A stretch of 64,000 nt of DNA. Origin: Nocardia gamkensis NBRC 108242. Its GTDB lineage: Bacteria; Actinomycetota; Actinomycetes; Mycobacteriales; Mycobacteriaceae. The stretch is from positions 186,001 through 250,000 of the forward strand of contig NZ_BDBM01000003.1 of the NCBI RefSeq assembly GCF_001612985.1, in the 5' to 3' direction. Shown here piece by piece: positions 63,066 to 64,000 of this stretch; positions within the stretch are counted from its first letter, which is position 1, and each line of letters starts with the position of its first letter. A model generated the notes under the pieces. It did not search any database and had not been told where the DNA came from. It saw nothing but the letters and a program-made list of their open reading frames with translations. A program made the position numbers and the translations under genes.

Positions 63066-64000
63066 CGCGGCAACCTCGACATCGCGTCGAGCATGTCGGT
63101 GATCCCGAAGTCCGGACCGAAGTCCTGCAAAGTTCCGGTCGCACAGCCGAGTTGGCGCAAGCCCAAGATGTTGCACACCTCTTTGACGAGCTGACCGTCG
63201 AAGAACACCTTGTCCAGCAGCGCGTGCACCCGCACTCCGCGATACGGGAAATCGACCGCGTTGTACGCGTTGTTCAGCAGCAGCGGCGTCACATCGATGA
63301 ACTCGGCCAGCTCACGCCGGTAATCGGCGAGCGCGCGCGTCACGGTGTTCGCGTCGGCCACCGTGGACCGGATGCTGTCCGCGTTATGTGTGAGCAGATC
63401 GTTCGCTTGCAGCAGGATCTGGTTGATCTGCGCGCCCGTATCCCCCGCGCCGATGTTCAGATCGGCCAGCGCATCGCCCAATTGCGCGGTGGCGCCGCCG
63501 AATTCACGGATCACACCTTCGTTGTCGGCGGCGGCGCGCGCCAGGACGGCCAGTTGGTCCACGATCCCGGTGATCGCGTCGCGGACCTGCGCGCCGCCGT
63601 CGTCACCCAGGCGCACCGCGTCGGCCAGTTCGTCCATGGTCCGGCGCAGTTGCGGGCCGCTGCCGGTGGTGATCGCCGCGGACACGCCCAGCAGCTCGGC
63701 GATCGGACCGTCGCCGGGCCGCGCGCCCTGCAATTGACCGCCCATTCGGTCGGCGGCCCCCAGCAGGCGGTCGAACTCGACCGGCGTCCTGGTGCGATCC
63801 AATCCGATGCGAGCGCCGTCGGCCAGGGTGGGACCGCCCTGGTAGGCCGGCGTGAACTCGACGTGGCGGTCGGTGAGGACCGAGGTCGACAACGTGACGG
63901 CCCTCGCGTCGGCCGGGATGTCGACGTCGGCGTCGATCCGCATGGTCACCTCCACGTGCGAGCCGTGCGGCCGCACCGCGGTGACCTCACCGACCGGCAT
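63062..64000 (-). CDS. MCE-family protein, MceD position (N-terminus off the window)
   Basis: 312 residues visible, reading frame open through the right edge. MPVGEVTAVRPHGSHVEVTM and DADVDIPADARAVTLSTSVL, then TDRHVEFTPAYQGGP, are the second half of an MCE domain. The helical part (TMDELADAVRLGDDGGAQVR, INQILLQANDLLTHNADSIR) and the C-terminal segment with two Cys (VCNILGLRQLGCATGTLQDF) match MceD/MceA-like proteins. The N-terminal TM and start lie beyond the window. Stop overlaps the MceE start. Confidence 0.9.
   Translation of the reverse strand: MPVGEVTAVRPHGSHVEVTMRIDADVDIPADARAVTLSTSVLTDRHVEFTPAYQGGPTLADGARIGLDRTRTPVEFDRLLGAADRMGGQLQGARPGDGPIAELLGVSAAITTGSGPQLRRTMDELADAVRLGDDGGAQVRDAITGIVDQLAVLARAAADNEGVIREFGGATAQLGDALADLNIGAGDTGAQINQILLQANDLLTHNADSIRSTVADANTVTRALADYRRELAEFIDVTPLLLNNAYNAVDFPYRGVRVHALLDKVFFDGQLVKEVCNILGLRQLGCATGTLQDFGPDFGITDMLDAMSRLPR

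Noticed and set aside
1..64000. CRISPR arrays, tRNA or rRNA genes, phage structural genes
   Set aside because: I saw no regularly spaced repeats, no tRNA-like cloverleaf with a TTCGA arm in the gaps I read, and no phage structural genes; a tRNAscan or Infernal run would settle the RNA question.

Overview
The window is high-GC actinomycete DNA, most likely from Nocardia or a close relative in the Mycobacteriales. The grounds are the 3' end of an mce operon with its Mce-associated protein, a mycofactocin-type SDR, a ChoD-like GMC oxidase, a fused HadAB/MaoC-type dehydratase, an LLM-family F420/FMN oxidoreductase, an HspR-like regulator beside Hsp20, and frequent GTG starts with GGAGG-like ribosome binding sites. 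All functional calls are from reading the sequence; no database search was run.

Region 1 (1-28 kb) is an accessory island full of broken insertion sequences (IS701, IS3, IS5, IS630, IS21, IS1380 and IS110 types). Between the wrecks lie intact specialised-metabolism blocks. (a) On the minus strand at the left edge, an Agrobacterium/FasD-type isopentenyltransferase is followed by a LOG phosphoribohydrolase, a minimal cytokinin-activating pair. (b) An FAD oxidoreductase of the halogenase/geranylgeranyl-reductase superfamily is translationally coupled to an ATP-grasp ligase. (c) A secreted tandem lipocalin-like protein is coupled to a secreted NHL/SMP-30-like beta-propeller. (d) A plus-strand gene set (10.9-19.6 kb) holds a methyltransferase, a ThDP-dependent enzyme, a PyrH-type tryptophan 5-halogenase, a flavin reductase, a HisC-like aminotransferase, a proton antiporter and a RebH/Thal-type tryptophan halogenase. 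(e) On the minus strand are an acyl-CoA ligase, a second methyltransferase, a broken alpha/beta hydrolase and a PucR-family regulator. The simplest reading of (d) is double chlorination of tryptophan, transamination to a dichloro-indolepyruvate, and decarboxylation or carboligation by the ThDP enzyme. With (a) next door, a chlorinated auxin-like or acyloin product beside a cytokinin is an untested but testable idea.

Region 2 (28-38 kb, minus strand) looks like a lipid/sterol oxidation set: GMC oxidase, a deleted aldehyde dehydrogenase, an acyl-CoA dehydrogenase, a fatty aldehyde dehydrogenase, a self-sufficient desaturase/hydroxylase-reductase-ferredoxin fusion, and a PucR regulator. It is bounded by an intact IS30 element (38.2-39.4 kb).

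Region 3 (39.9-54 kb) is core-like: a mosaic XRE/MmyB-type regulator, a polytopic membrane protein, a catalase, a MaoC dehydratase, and a stress-signalling set (receiver-PP2C phosphatase, CHASE3 histidine kinase, Rcp1-like receiver, RsbW-like kinase) followed by an HspR-like/Hsp20 divergent pair and a cold-shock protein.

Region 4 (52-64 kb) is acyl-CoA/steroid-type metabolism next to mce: LLM oxidoreductase, DUF35 protein, two thioesterase-like proteins, a DapB-like reductase, a DUF427 protein, a broken LLM gene, SDR, cytochrome P450, Mce-associated protein, MceF, MceE, and a truncated MceD at the right edge.
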